Positions 1 to 10,956 of a stretch of DNA of 25,605 nucleotides are shown piece after piece (within the stretch, counting starts at the first letter, position 1; every line of letters begins with the position of its first letter). The translations under genes and the position numbers were made by a program. This DNA comes from Tieghemiomyces parasiticus (Eukaryota > Kickxellomycota > Dimargaritomycetes > Dimargaritales > Dimargaritaceae). The stretch lies in assembly GCA_027575765.1 (NCBI GenBank), contig JANBPT010000701.1:1-25605 (forward strand). The letters run 5' to 3'. The notes beneath the pieces are model-generated. The model was not told where the DNA came from, did no database searches, and saw nothing but the letters and a program-made list of their open reading frames with translations.

Positions 1-957
1 GGTCTCGTGCTGGTCCTTACGCCCTCGTCCCAAGCCGGAGATATCCGCTCCCCCAATGATGGCGGCACTACGAGGCCCTCAGCCCTCTATCCATACACCA
101 GTAAATATTGGAGAACCGTCCTCGACAGTCCGGACCCCTCCACCGTACTGACAACCGAGGTGTCTAGGGACGTTTCCAACGTCCACTCCGCGTACGACAA
201 CGACAACTACGAAACCATTACCAGTGGATCGCCTATGGACGGTCCAGGCATCCCTTTCAATCCTGCTGCTGCAAGCCCCCAAACGGCCAACCGTGCGATA
301 ACCTCGCCCATTAACCCTACCAGGTATTCTGCCGAACTTGTTTGGAGTGGCATAGAAGCCCGGTTGTTAAATAACCCCCGATTCATGACCGCTTACACCT
401 CTCATCAACGTAAAAATATTCTTACTAGGCTGGAGATTATCTCTCACGCTTGCCACGGCCGTCCCAGCCCCAGGCCTCCGACTAGCAACTCCGAGGTCAC
501 ACCGGAGGACATTAAGGAAGATATAACCAAAATTCGGCTCAAACTCATTGGAATACAAACCAAAGATATGGAAAGAAGGGTCGATGGAGACCCAAGGTCT
601 TGGCGCGGCAAGGTCATGGAACTGAGCTGCGCTAACAGCTGTGTAGACAGTCCCAACTGTATGCCCGCCTTTGTGACCATAGATAACACCCAGTCCCCCC
701 GAAAGATCGAGTTCACTATACCCTTCCATGCCGCCCAAGGGCGCCCGGCAAGCCTGGACTGTCCAGCCTTAGTCAGGCGTCTGGCGTCGACCAGAAATGA
801 TTACTTCATGGCCAGCTTATGGACCAAGACCCCGTCAGTCGATATAGTCAGCCATTTGGCTGAGTACTTACAAGACGATATTTCACCGGAGAGGGTAATG
901 GATAAGGATGTCCTTCTCAAAATGCGTAAAGCATTAAACAAACATAGGGGTCGGTGA
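1..957 (+). CDS. Hypothetical protein, 3' part only (5' end outside window)
   Basis: The frame is open from the first base and ends with TGA at 955-957, giving about 318 codons. No ATG can be assigned as the start, because the first possible initiator is a GTG at base 7 and the frame runs on upstream, so the gene probably begins before the window. I recognise no family. The first 100 residues are rich in S, T, P, N and D and look disordered. The middle has charged helical segments (for example EDIKEDITKIRLKLIG) followed by a cysteine cluster, SCANSCVDSPNC. The C-terminal 90 residues look folded and end in a basic tail, KALNKHRGR. No transmembrane stretch is visible. Such an open length is unlikely by chance at this base composition, but no homology supports it. 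It could be a single-exon gene or the last exon of a longer one. Confidence 0.5.
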   Translation, partial: GLVLVLTPSSQAGDIRSPNDGGTTRPSALYPYTSKYWRTVLDSPDPSTVLTTEVSRDVSNVHSAYDNDNYETITSGSPMDGPGIPFNPAAASPQTANRAITSPINPTRYSAELVWSGIEARLLNNPRFMTAYTSHQRKNILTRLEIISHACHGRPSPRPPTSNSEVTPEDIKEDITKIRLKLIGIQTKDMERRVDGDPRSWRGKVMELSCANSCVDSPNCMPAFVTIDNTQSPRKIEFTIPFHAAQGRPASLDCPALVRRLASTRNDYFMASLWTKTPSVDIVSHLAEYLQDDISPERVMDKDVLLKMRKALNKHRGR

Positions 958-2940
958 AATGTTACACCACCAGGCTTAAACCATAGTCTACACCATGCGA
1001 TCATGCCTGCGTTCCTGACTAGGGCAGCCTGAAAGGTTGGAGCCACAGGGTTCAGGCCGTAGTAATAAATAGTCAGCATGAGCAAGCGACCAGGCCTGAC
1101 ATTGGTAATAAGATGGCTGATCTGAACGGGGCGATGTGTCACGCCAGATATAATGACGGGTCAAAGTGGGGCGGCCGAGCAGCAGGGTACGGGAAGGCGC
1201 AAAGTGCGTGTAAGTAAGGGTGGTCGGGTGGCGCACTAAGGGCGGGGAGATGGGTCGAGGGTAGAGGGCTAGTGGGGCATGGGGAGGGGGAGGAGGAGTC
1301 TGGATGGCAGCGGTGGCTTTGGGTGCGATAATAAGGATACCACTATGTATTAGGAAGCCCAGTTGGGATCCATAAGCAATGTACAGTGGGCAATTGACCG
1401 CCGAAACCCGGAACGGAACTCTCTGAAAAGCCCCGTGAGGTGCGAATCGGGGTTGCTAGTCATCATAAACCCTAATACTAACGAAGAAATGGCCAAGGGC
1501 TAGCCAAGGCGACCAATTGAATAATGCAATTCACTTGACCCCAAAGAAGTATTTGTTGCACGGCTTATGTTGTAGCTATACCGACTCATCTCGATCCAAC
1601 AGCATTATCCATGTCCGACCTCCACCTCCAAGTGAGCTGTGCAAATCCACAGTATACATACTTGTTCATAAGGCCCTTTGGCCTAGTACAGCGACACTAA
1701 ATTAGATACCTGACTGGGGCGTCTTTCCGCCAACTGCACCATCTTTTACAGCCGGCCAGAGCCCTTCAATGCGGGACACATCTCCCTGGAGAATAGCCAC
1801 CAATTAAATCCCCTATCAAAAGAGCGTCCGGTGAACTAGACAGGGACAGGGGCAGGGCAGGCGGGGGGCCTGTTGTTCCCAAAAGAGCTACCCTGCCAAA
1901 CCGCAAGGTACCCCATACCGACCAGCCCACCATCCCTCGCCTACATTGATGGCGCCGCCTTTTCATTTCACCAATAATGACTCGCAACTGTGGATTCCAT
2001 CGTCCCTACCACTCGCACCCGGACCTTCCACCAAAGGCCACCAGACTGAAGACCTACCAAGGACACCGTGCCGAAAGTCTAAAGACTACCCTTGGCTCCA
2101 ACGGCCAGCTGTTCCAAGGTGTGCATAGCGCCAGCATCGAAAGATCAATACGCGCTTCTACACTTGCGCCTTTACTCTTTTATAGACTCCATATCCGGCA
2201 TCCTCCCTACCACAGGGCCTTGATGTTCAAATTATTCCAAAAAACTCACTGGCGGCAGACTAGGGCCCACGACTGGTTGTCATGTGTATGAATGGGGTGC
2301 CTATAATGAGGTCTGGCACCCACTGGACAAGTGGCCAGGCGGGGTGGGTATACTGGGGAGATGGAAAGCCACCCGGAGGTGGGGAGTGCTACGCACTGGC
2401 CCGCCAATACAAGGAAGTAGGCAACACAACGGAGAGGCAACCATGGAGGTGGGTGGCGACCCGAGTGGGTAGAGGATGTTAAGGTGAAGGTCCAGGTCGA
2501 GTGTATATCGCCGGCAGTTGCATGGAAGGTTTGGCAACCGCTGGCGGACGGTAACTCGACGAGGCTGCGGACTAGCGCATTCGTTGTGCGGCCTTGTTTA
2601 TGGGCGTCACACCAGACTTACCCAACCCTTTGAGTTCATGCCTGCCCTACATACGTCCCGCTCGGAAACTGTAGGGGATGCGGGAGACCGAGATTGGATC
2701 ATTGGGCATACGGTTTAGGTTAGCCAACATGAAAAGTGTCGCAAGGACTGCTCCAACTCCAAAGTGAAGTGATTTTTAGCAACCCTCGTTGTCCCTAATA
2801 ATGTTCGGATTATATATCGATTGTGTCAAGTGGTAGCCTTATTTTCAGCAAATTGTACTGCGGAATCTATGAGTCACCGTATGTGAAGCTATTGGGGTTA
2901 ATCCTATCGCTATTACAAAAAACCACTGTCTAATGTGGTG
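958..2940. other. Intergenic, no supportable gene
   Basis: About 2 kb between the first gene and the 3' end of NF-YA. Open frames stay at or below about 113 codons, overlap one another on both strands and show no recognisable motif. A GTAAGT donor-like site on the minus strand near 2614-2619 follows only a very short ATG frame. G-rich and C-rich simple tracts occur at about 1255-1300 and 1840-1870. I see no tRNA or transposon ends. Confidence 0.5.
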
Positions 2941-2946
2941 TTTATT
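2941..2946 (-). terminator. Poly(A) signal of the NF-YA gene
   Basis: AATAAA on the minus strand (TTTATT on plus), about 120 bp past the NF-YA stop codon. The spacing matches the same hexamer after three other genes in this window. Confidence 0.4.
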
Positions 2947-3067
2947 ATCAGCCATAGTGATTATACAGAGTGGAAAGGCGATAGGAGGTACATAGTCCAC
3001 AGAGATTGAGGGGTAGTGACTACCCCCCTATGCCACTGGGTTGAGGAGAGCTCTGCCGGGTTAGATT

Positions 3068-5037
3068 TTACTTGGTGGAAGACGGGCTATGGCTGCTACT
3101 GCTACTGAGCTTGAGCGTACCGTTTTTTTCCATCTCGGCCACCTCGGCGGCGGTCAGAAACCGGCCACCGGGACCACGAGGTCTGCGCATGGCGTGCTGG
3201 TGACGCGATTCGTGTAGGTACTTCTGTAAATGGGATAAAGTGGGCAAAGGGGTTGTAAGTAGATCACCGCGTGGAGAAAGGTGAGATATGAGTAAGTTAA
3301 TCAAGGCCAGCAACTAGGCAAGGTAAGGGCTCGCTGTTAGTGCAGGAGGCACGCTCGAACATCACCGATGCCGATTAGATTTCGCCAAGAAAGTATAGCT
3401 TCGCACGCTACTTACTCTACGGGTACGCGAGATCTTGTGGGCGGCCTCAAGCTTGGCCCGAGCGGACCGACGCTTAAGGATACGATGATATTGCTTGGCA
3501 TTAACAAACATGGGTTCGTCGCTGTCCTCGGCAGTAATCCCGTGGGTGCCGTTGGGGCCAGCACCAATACCAGCCGCTCCGCTGCCCATGGAATGTGACG
3601 GCACGGTGGGCGAAGAAAGCATCAGCGAGTTGGCCGTGGTCTTAAAGCAGGAAGGTAGGAAATGGAAGGGGCGTGGAGTTTAGCAGGGTGGATAGCGGGG
3701 GGGAGGGAGAGAAGTGGGTTAGTCAGCTGGTTCTTCATGACCCGAAGGTAGCAACGGTAGAAAATTGGTGAAAAGCAGTCATTCATGGCTTTAACAAGGG
3801 ACTGGTAAAGCGTACGGACCAAAACTTGATCACTGATGCGGACTAGTCGATTAACCTCGCTTTTTTGCTCTATTGACAATGCGTCGGCAGGTGGAAGATC
3901 ACAATTGAAGGAATGGACATTACTTTGTGACGCGCTAAGGCCCTCACATAGAAACATCCACGCACACACCCTCCTCCCCTACACACACATATTCCGTGGA
4001 AATCGGACCAGCGAGCCTCATTGTCACACATTAAAACAAAAATAGCAAGTTCAGCGGAGTACCAGCCGAAAGATAGCAGATGAAGCCTACATTATCCAAA
4101 TTTGGATGAGGTACGGCCGACTTGCAAAAGGACTGGGTAAAAATAGGGAAGCGGGGAGAAAGACCGAGATCGACGGGCGCAGCAGCATGGCTGGCGGGTA
4201 AACACAAGGAAGAAATAGATAGTGGGAAGGGGGTAAGGGATCGGCGGATGTGAAACCCATAATGGCTGTGGGCGTGGATAAGGGACACGCCGTTGCGCCC
4301 TCGAAGAGACCCCAGGGGGTAGCCAATGCCGCCCGCTGCTGCCACCTTATTGCCAGTAGCGAGGCTCAAGGACACCGGCGGCACCACGTGGTGGTGGTAG
4401 CCTCTCCGCTCCGCGCGACAGCGTAGCCCACCGTCCCATGCTGGGGTTACACACTATTCACCCCCTTCGCCCACTCTCTTCCCCACTAGCCGGATTTCCA
4501 ATCCTGCAACTCTTCCAAGATACATGTACAGCCGGCGGATGCACAAGTACAAGCACAATAGTACCGGTTTCTTTCGACACCGATACGGTCGAAAGCAGCC
4601 AGTTGGCCAAGGAACACGCCTCAACAAAGAAAAAAAAAGACAAAGAGGAAGTGAGCCCCTCTATCGAGCGGCACAGAGCAACTCACTACAAGATAAAGTT
4701 AACTTACCAAGCCGTTGTAATGGTTGGGCTGGCCGTAGTTGCCAGCCATGGCGTGGGCGGCGGCGGCCGCCGCCGTGTTATCGTAGCCACCGAGGTGAGA
4801 GGTGGCGCTAGCGCCGTGACCATGGTCCGAGGCGCTGTTGCTCATGTCGAAAGTGGGGTGAGCAGCTCGCTGCTGGTCGTAACCCACAGACACCGATGTG
4901 ACGTCGATACCATTCGACTGTTGCTGGTGAGCCTGGTGGTGCTGGTGGTGCTGCTGATGGTAGCTCTGCTGTTGCTGAGCGTGGTGAGGGTGCTGATGCA
5001 TGTTGTTGTAGAAACCCGCCGAGTCGATGTTCAACAT
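3068..5037 (-). CDS. HAP2: CCAAT-binding factor subunit A (NF-YA / HAP2)
   Basis: Sequence-specific subunit of the heterotrimeric NF-Y/HAP complex. It joins the NF-YB/NF-YC histone-fold pair and contacts CCAAT in the nucleus. Exons (minus strand): 5037-4708, 3640-3416 and 3223-3068, all joined in phase 0, giving 236 residues. Residues 1-110 are rich in Q, H, N and A, with a His/Gln stretch at 14-40 and an Ala run near 89-94, typical of NF-YA activation regions. The A1 helix that binds NF-YB/C begins at about 151 ([18 protein letters not shown]). The A2 DNA-binding segment is at 186-207 ([14 protein letters not shown], then GPGGRF). The 192-bp intron 3415-3224 lies between A1 and A2, with donor AGA|GTAAGT and acceptor TTTACAG. 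The first intron (4707-3641) is unusually long; a middle exon may be hidden in 4387-4031, which is open on this strand, but I found no pair of good phase-compatible sites. The frame also reads upstream to an ATG at 5112; 5037 was chosen because the extra 25 residues look like untranslated sequence. Confidence 0.92.
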
Positions 5038-5112
5038 GGGGACGAAAGTAGGTAGACTAGGGTTGGCTTGATGTGGGTGTAGGAAGCAATAAGAAAAGGG
5101 GAGATCAGGCAA

Positions 5113-8100
5113 GGAGAGCTATGGTGTATAAAGCGTATTCAAGGGTCTAGAGAGGGGAGATATAGATGCACTAAAAATGGGTATTTACAAAATTAAGTCC
5201 AGTGGACACTGTGGACAACAGACGTAAAGTATGCAAGGTTTGGGGGTAAACGAAAAAGTGCGCTTCCAAGTCGATGGGCTCGATCAGATCAGCTGTGGCG
5301 TCTCTCAGTGGGTGAGAGGTGGCGCAAGGTCAGAGGTCAAGAGGGAATAGGGTTAAGTCGATTATAGGAGGGTCAAATCGAAAGTCAGAATGTGTGGAAG
5401 GAGAACAAGAGTAAGGAGAACAGAGATGGTCGAAAGGGAAACCTCGGGTTTACCGAGGTTATGGGGTTGGCTCGAGTAAAGGAGGCAGGGTGCAGTGGAG
5501 TGTATTTGTGTGGCGCTGGCGAAAATGGCGGCTCTCTATTGGTGGAGCTAGGAAGGCAAGTGTGGTGGTCGAGAGGGCTATACTAATGATGGCGGTGTGA
5601 CGCGTAGTGTAAAATGGCGAGTACACAAGAGGGATAGGCTGCGTTGTAAGAGTAGGGGGCTCCACCTTGAATAGAAACTGGCCGACTTCACTGGTCCTTT
5701 TTATAATGCACTATACAACGATAGGCCACCGACAGCGCGACTGCGCGTGAGGCCTCAGCCCCGGCGGGCGTCGCGCGAATCGGCGGCGGAAAAGATGAGG
5801 GGTAGGGAAGGGAGCCGCGGGGGACCAATGCCAGCGGCCCTGGGCAAATAGATTAGGAGGCTGGGCTAGGGATCCAACGCCTTCCCTGTCAGAGAGCTGA
5901 CAATTCGCTCGAGGCCTGGGCTTCCCCCCCGCTGGGCAACCGACGACGACGACGCCCAGTCTCCCCCCGCCGCCTTATTGTGCCGCTGGGCCCGGCTTCC
6001 CCTCAGTTGCACACGCTAGTACACTAAACCTTGATGGCCAGTGTGACGGCGCAGGGTGGGCGGCCCTCCCTGCGTAGGGCGTGGGAGGTGGAGAGGGGTG
6101 CCACGCTGCCGGTGAGAGGCACGGTGGCAGTGGGACAAGGGATATCCTCCCCCACGTCCAAAGCTGGCCATAAAGAACACAACTATATCCATTTTTTTTC
6201 CCTCCATCGGCGGATGGTGGTACTAATCCGAATCCCTGATTGGTTTGCTCGCCAGTTCGGAGGAAAGGACTGACGGTCGGGTGGCCAGAGGAAATAGACG
6301 GTTCGAAATCTGGAAGGCAGTGGCAGCCAAGGCGAGCTGGTGTAAAACGGCAAGCGGGTCGGCCGACGGAAGGTTAGAATCGGGTTAGGCACGATCTGCT
6401 GCCACCCTTCGTGCCCCCCTCGCCGCTCTACCACATTCGGACACGGGCGAGGGTGCAGGGGTGGGCAGCGGTTGAGCACCAGGGTAGCAGAGAAAAGCAG
6501 ACGTTAGGGTGATCACAGTGGTAGAAATGGGCCTACTGCCACCCCTTAGTCGTGTGCGTCCGTAACCTCTGTGCGTCAGCTGACGGACTACTTGCTTATT
6601 TGAATACAGCATCTTGCCAACGTATCGGTGCCAACAGGACACTCCGCCTCCACCCTACTCTGCGTGCCGCGGAGGCATCAGCACGCACCATGCATCTCCC
6701 ATGTAGTAATAGGCGCGTTGTATCCTGGGCGGGGATTAGCTCGCCCCATCCCCATCTAATATGGTGGGCTGGTACGTGCGCGCACGCGTACAACACGCGT
6801 GTCCCCATTTGCCCAGCCTCTGGTTTTGCCTGACGCGGTCTCGAAAACCGATGGAGTGTGTTTGCCCGGAACGGCTCTTGTTGGCTGTATACGGTTTAGC
6901 AGTTGTGTAGTCAATTAGTCGGAGCTCGCACTTGGCAGGCTTCTTGCTCCTATTTCTATTCGACTGGTTCACATTAATGTTAATTTAAGATGACCGAGTC
7001 ATCCGACTACTACCGCTAATATTACCATTCCAAGATCGGTGCTTGCAAATGTTTAAAACGCCGAGGCCACACCGGGGGTACATGCCCTTTGGGTTGAGCG
7101 TGCTACCAACTGCCTCCTCCTCTCTTTCCACTTGATTTTTTTCTGATTCAGCGAGTTCCCATTTTTCGCGCTGTCACTCGGGCCGCAGGACTTCATGTGA
7201 ACGGCGCGGTCACCCACTCGGACCCTGGGCCCTACAAGCTCCACAGCCTCTGCAACATTGCGAAACCCTGGAGGTAAGCGACAACCGTGGCGGGCAGTAC
7301 TTTTGAGTGTCAACAGCAGTGGGTGAGAAAATCCCATAGTTAGCCTGTACGGAAGATCGTTCAATGTCATATACCATACGAGGGAAATCGCCAAGCAATT
7401 TGAGCGGGCCGCGTGACGATGAACAGGCAGTCTCCTTTGGTTGCACTTGACGCCGGATCTACTACGTTGCGAAGGAACCACATAACTGCGCTGTATTTGA
7501 TATTCCCTGGCTTAGGATGCGTCAGCAAATGCTGCGAATAATGCGAGGCAGGTCGGTTGGTGAGGTTTTCGTCCCCTACATGTCCATTACACTGGTTAAT
7601 TAGGCACGGTTTAGAACTCCTCAACCCAGTCGGAAGAGCCAACTGCTCTACATGTTCTCTTATAACTTAGATTTGTAATTCAAGTATGGCCGCTCAGCCT
7701 CTTAGTCTTGCGGTATGTATCACCTCTTTCCTCCCAACTCACAGAGCAAGCCCCTAGAACCAGGCTCCTAGTGTCGACGCCCTAAGCTGTGCAATATGAT
7801 ACTATTACAGGTAATGGGGAGGGGGGGCGATATTACTAGCAAGTAGCTCTACTGTTATTCCCCTCAATTACCATTGGTCCGTCGGCGGATCCCCAGGGTC
7901 GAGTGCTTCCCGCGACTGCAAGTCTCACGGCTGCCCGTACCAAATGGTCATTGGTGAACGAGGTGACCTTGGGCTTTCCATATCTGATTCCCTTTCGCTC
8001 GCCCACACGACCAACCTAGCACTCTGCAGCCCACCCACCGGGGTACAGTCCTGATTCACGGGTGTCCAGGTTTGCGCAACCTGGAGGCACGGATGAAGCA

Positions 8101-9420
8101 GGGAGAAGCATCTGTACCTTGGGGCTAAAAGCTGAGGGGGAAGAACGGGTGGGCGTTGGAATGGAGGTGCAGTAAGTAAAAAAGCACAGGGGGAGGTGGC
8201 AGCGAAGGGTGGTCATCAGCAGGTAACGGGGCACTGACTTGGTGCCATTATCACGTATTCGCCAAACACTTGTGGTCACCACATCCGCAATTGGTTAGGC
8301 TCAACCCTATGCGGGCCGTCATTCTCATTGCCGGCTTCTCCACTTACGGATGTATAGGGTAGGGACTAAGCCCCGTCATATAGTCTAGCCCACTGCTACG
8401 GCCACTACAAGAACTCCACGCCGCATTTGTGGAGTAAAAGAGGCGAGCATTCGACAGGGACTACTACTACTACTACTACTAGCCTAAAATACCCGAATCT
8501 CTCCGACCGGTGATCTTTGGAACCCCCAGCTGTAATTATGAGGTGCTGCGTTAGTAATTGGCACGGGGTCTGACGAAGGGAGGGTAAAGGTTTAGCCCGT
8601 CCAGCTCACCTAACCCGTCAGTTTGTCTGGCGCTAGCGGCAAACAGGCACCCACGGACACTTATTCTATCTGCGTGGATGAACAAAACGGCACCGCTATA
8701 GCAGGCAACACCCTGGCGTGGGACTTTCGGAGATGTTCCCAGTGGTTCGCAGGGCTTAGGTGCCTCAGTTAGGTTGAACCTATTTGCAAAGCGGATCAAC
8801 CTCGTCCTGTGGGCGGCTGGAGTTAGTTTAGACAGGTCCCGGCGATACGCGTTGTCCATACACAACCCACCAACTGGCCAGTGGCCGCATCACCTATAAA
8901 TCGGAGCCCGGAAAAAATCGCATCTATACCTCCACCCACCCATATAGCCTAAGGCCTCTGGTTGGTGCAGTTTTAATGGAGATCATTATATTGGTTGTTT
9001 ATAATAGGCGAAATGGTTTTTAGATGGTGCACCATTAGTGCAGAGGTAGATAATACGGCATCCGGGGGGGGTATCTGAGTTTGGTACTGCGATACAACTG
9101 TGAATGTATTCAACTGCCGGTACGGGTTGACTACAATTTAAGCGTCCTAAGCAAAGCAAAACAAGCATTATACTCATTGTCACGATATAATTGAGGATTG
9201 CTACCTCGATGACCAAATAAGAGTTAGTGTCATGAGGTGCGGCGGACGGGAGGATACATGCAAAGGGAATCGAGTTGTGAAACACCTTCATTCCATTTCA
9301 GCTAGGGGGCCATAGTTTGAGGGAGAAAGAGCATATCTGTAGGCGGAACCACGCCAGCCCAACGGTTTCGCCTGGCATCTGCATCAGATGCCACTCTCCC
9401 CTCCCCATGCCTCTCACCTT
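5113..9420. other. Long intergenic region, no supportable gene
   Basis: More than 4 kb upstream of NF-YA. The longest open frames are 142 codons (7053-7481, minus) and 104 codons (8551-8865, minus). Neither has a recognisable motif, a protein-like composition or clear splice sites. TATA-like words occur at 5699-5706 and 8894-8901. A trinucleotide repeat lies at 8461-8481. I could find no terminal repeats, target duplications or transposase motifs. Confidence 0.5.
8461..8481. repeat. (CTA)7 microsatellite
   Basis: Seven perfect tandem copies of CTA in intergenic DNA, not inside any supported reading frame. Confidence 0.9.
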
Positions 9421-9427
9421 TCTCTAA

Positions 9428-9440
9428 TGACTCACCCAAT
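9428..9440 (+). promoter_or_regulatory. AP-1-type site and CCAAT box upstream of the UQCC2/CBP6-like gene
   Basis: TGACTCA at 9428-9434 is a perfect AP-1/Gcn4-type bZIP half-site pair. It is followed at once by CCAAT at 9436-9440, about 70 bp before the ATG. That is a usual distance for promoter elements, and the surrounding leader is pyrimidine-rich. CCAAT alone is common by chance; the heptamer is rarer. No binding evidence exists here. Confidence 0.35.
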
Positions 9441-9511
9441 TCACTCTTCATTTACCGTTTTCTAGCTTAATAGTTGTATCTGCCCCTTCCAGGATTTTCC
9501 TTTGCTCGCCC

Positions 9512-10203
9512 ATGTCTGCCCACACTCTGGTCTCCAAATTGCCGGCGCCGCAGATCCGCCAGATTTACCAGAGTCTGACGGAGATCGCCGCCAGGTGGCC
9601 CAAGGATCCGCTCCGTCCTGATCAAGACTTCCACACACATCTTACGCAGCGCGTTACCACCGAATTGGGGCCACTAGTATCCCCCCAGCCTGGCACAGCT
9701 GCTGCCACCCCTGCTGCATCGGCGACGGCTACGGCTTCAGCGACGAAGGCCACCCCCGCCAATGCTACGAAGGAAAGCACCAGCGCAGTATCCCACCCGT
9801 CTTCTTCGACCAAGACGTTCGACGCGTTGACGCTGGAGCAAATCGAAGGCGATATCAAGGGGTTTCGTCTCCTACTCGATAACCATTACAAGGATACGGT
9901 AAGCCAACCCTTGTAGCTGATACAAGGCCCGATAATGGAGAATGCCCTGGTCAGCTAATTGTGGCGAATAGTCCTTACATTCTACTGCTATCGGACGCTA
10001 ACCGGTGTCCGCTACTCATGTGCACCCCCAATCCCCCTCTCTCGCGTCTTTCTCTACAGAATCCCCTGACCGATAACCTGCTCAAGCCAAAATTGGGTCC
10101 CTTATTTTACGAAGACCTGATCCAGCGCATGGACGCCGCCGCCGTCAACCCGCCCGCTCCCCCGGGCTTCTTCCAGCGGTGGTTCCGTTTCAGTAGCAAA
10201 TAA
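9512..10203 (+). CDS. Mitochondrial complex III assembly factor, UQCC2/CBP6-like
   Basis: Exons 9512-9898 and 10060-10203, phase 0, giving 176 residues. The 161-bp intron has donor ACG|GTAAGC and acceptor TCTCTACAG. Residues 18-48 (IYQSLTEIAARWPKD, then HTHLTQRV) match the start of UQCC2/CBP6 proteins, where a helix with a W-P pair is followed by an LRQRV-like motif. Residues 105-129 and 136-156 (LGPLFYEDLIQRM) give further helices of the same fold. Between them, 55-103 is a low-complexity A/T/S/P linker. In yeast and animals these proteins work in the mitochondrial matrix, bind newly made cytochrome b with a partner (CBP3/UQCC1) and start bc1 complex assembly. There is no strong N-terminal presequence, as is usual in the family. 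It converges with the OCIA-like gene downstream. Family assignment is from pattern only. Confidence 0.72.
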
Positions 10204-10579
10204 GGAGGCGGGTGTCTGCAATTGGATTGGTCATTGTGAATCATATCAATTCCTGACCATACCTGCCTACCCTCTATTTTCTTACGTTTCCTATTGTATT
10301 GCACCAACCAAACCACTCATATAAAAAGGTAGCTATCGTCAATCCAGCCCTAATGTTGGTCATCGACAAGGCTCACAGAGCACACCATGCGTTGACAAGC
10401 GCTTTTATGTGAGGTAAATCATGAAGGCCGGGATTGCAATGACCACGTTCGGGCCAAAGTGCACATAAATGGCGGTACCGGAGGTGTACTGCCGAGGGGT
10501 ACGGTCTACCCAGTGATTCCATGCATCAACCGCGGGGGAGGGAAAGGGTTGAGCAGCCTCAAGGTACAAGGCAGATACG

Positions 10580-10956
10580 CTATTTCGAGGCCGCCTGCTT
10601 CGCCATACAGTTCTTCATTACTTGGTTGGACGTAATCCAACCGACCACGCCAGCAAGACCTGAAAGACGGGGAGTGAAGTGAGGAGGCACAAGAGCATCA
10701 GAAGCTGTTAAGTTATATGGCTGGCAGACAAGCGATACCAAACTTGGAATCCAGTCTATCCATCTCTCTTACCCAACCCAACCGCTACGGCCCAGTTGCG
10801 AGGCAGCTGATAGTGGGTATGGCCAATGTAGCCTCCCAAGAGGCCACCGGCTGCGGCCGCCATGAGGCCTTGGCGCTCGGCCTTAACTTGGCACATGCCG
10901 CCAATGGGGGATCGATTGGCGCTCGGGTCGCCGTTAGTGCTTGCGGTACGAGACAT
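10580..10956 (-). CDS. OCIA-domain-like small membrane protein, copy 1
   Basis: Exons (minus strand) 10956-10773 and 10659-10580 give 87 residues. The 113-bp intron (donor TTGG|GTAAGA, acceptor CCGTCTTTCAG) is in phase 1. The protein has a short polar N-terminus, CQVKAERQG at 22-30, then two hydrophobic glycine-rich segments at about 31-45 (LMAAAAGGLLGGYI) and 55-74, separated by a polar turn with LPRN, and ends NQVMKNCMAKQAASK. This fits the OCIA domain layout: EC/CQ motif, two membrane helices, G-rich second helix and a late Cys. OCIAD1/2 in animals are mitochondrial inner-membrane proteins that influence complex III assembly. The paralogue at 14174-14697 has the same layout and intron phase. 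The first residue of the EC pair is Met here. It could instead belong to another small two-helix family. Confidence 0.6.

Noticed and set aside
4438..5055. 205-codon plus-strand frame
   Set aside because: It lies antisense to the Gln/His/Ala-rich first exon of NF-YA; its V/L-rich product is the expected mirror of CAG/CAC repeats.
7053..7481. 142-codon minus-strand frame in the large intergenic region
   Set aside because: No motif, mixed composition and no codon pattern; a frame of this size is expected by chance in several kilobases at this composition.
8461..8481. Short tandem repeat as a CRISPR-like array
   Set aside because: It is a simple trinucleotide microsatellite without spacers in a eukaryotic genome.
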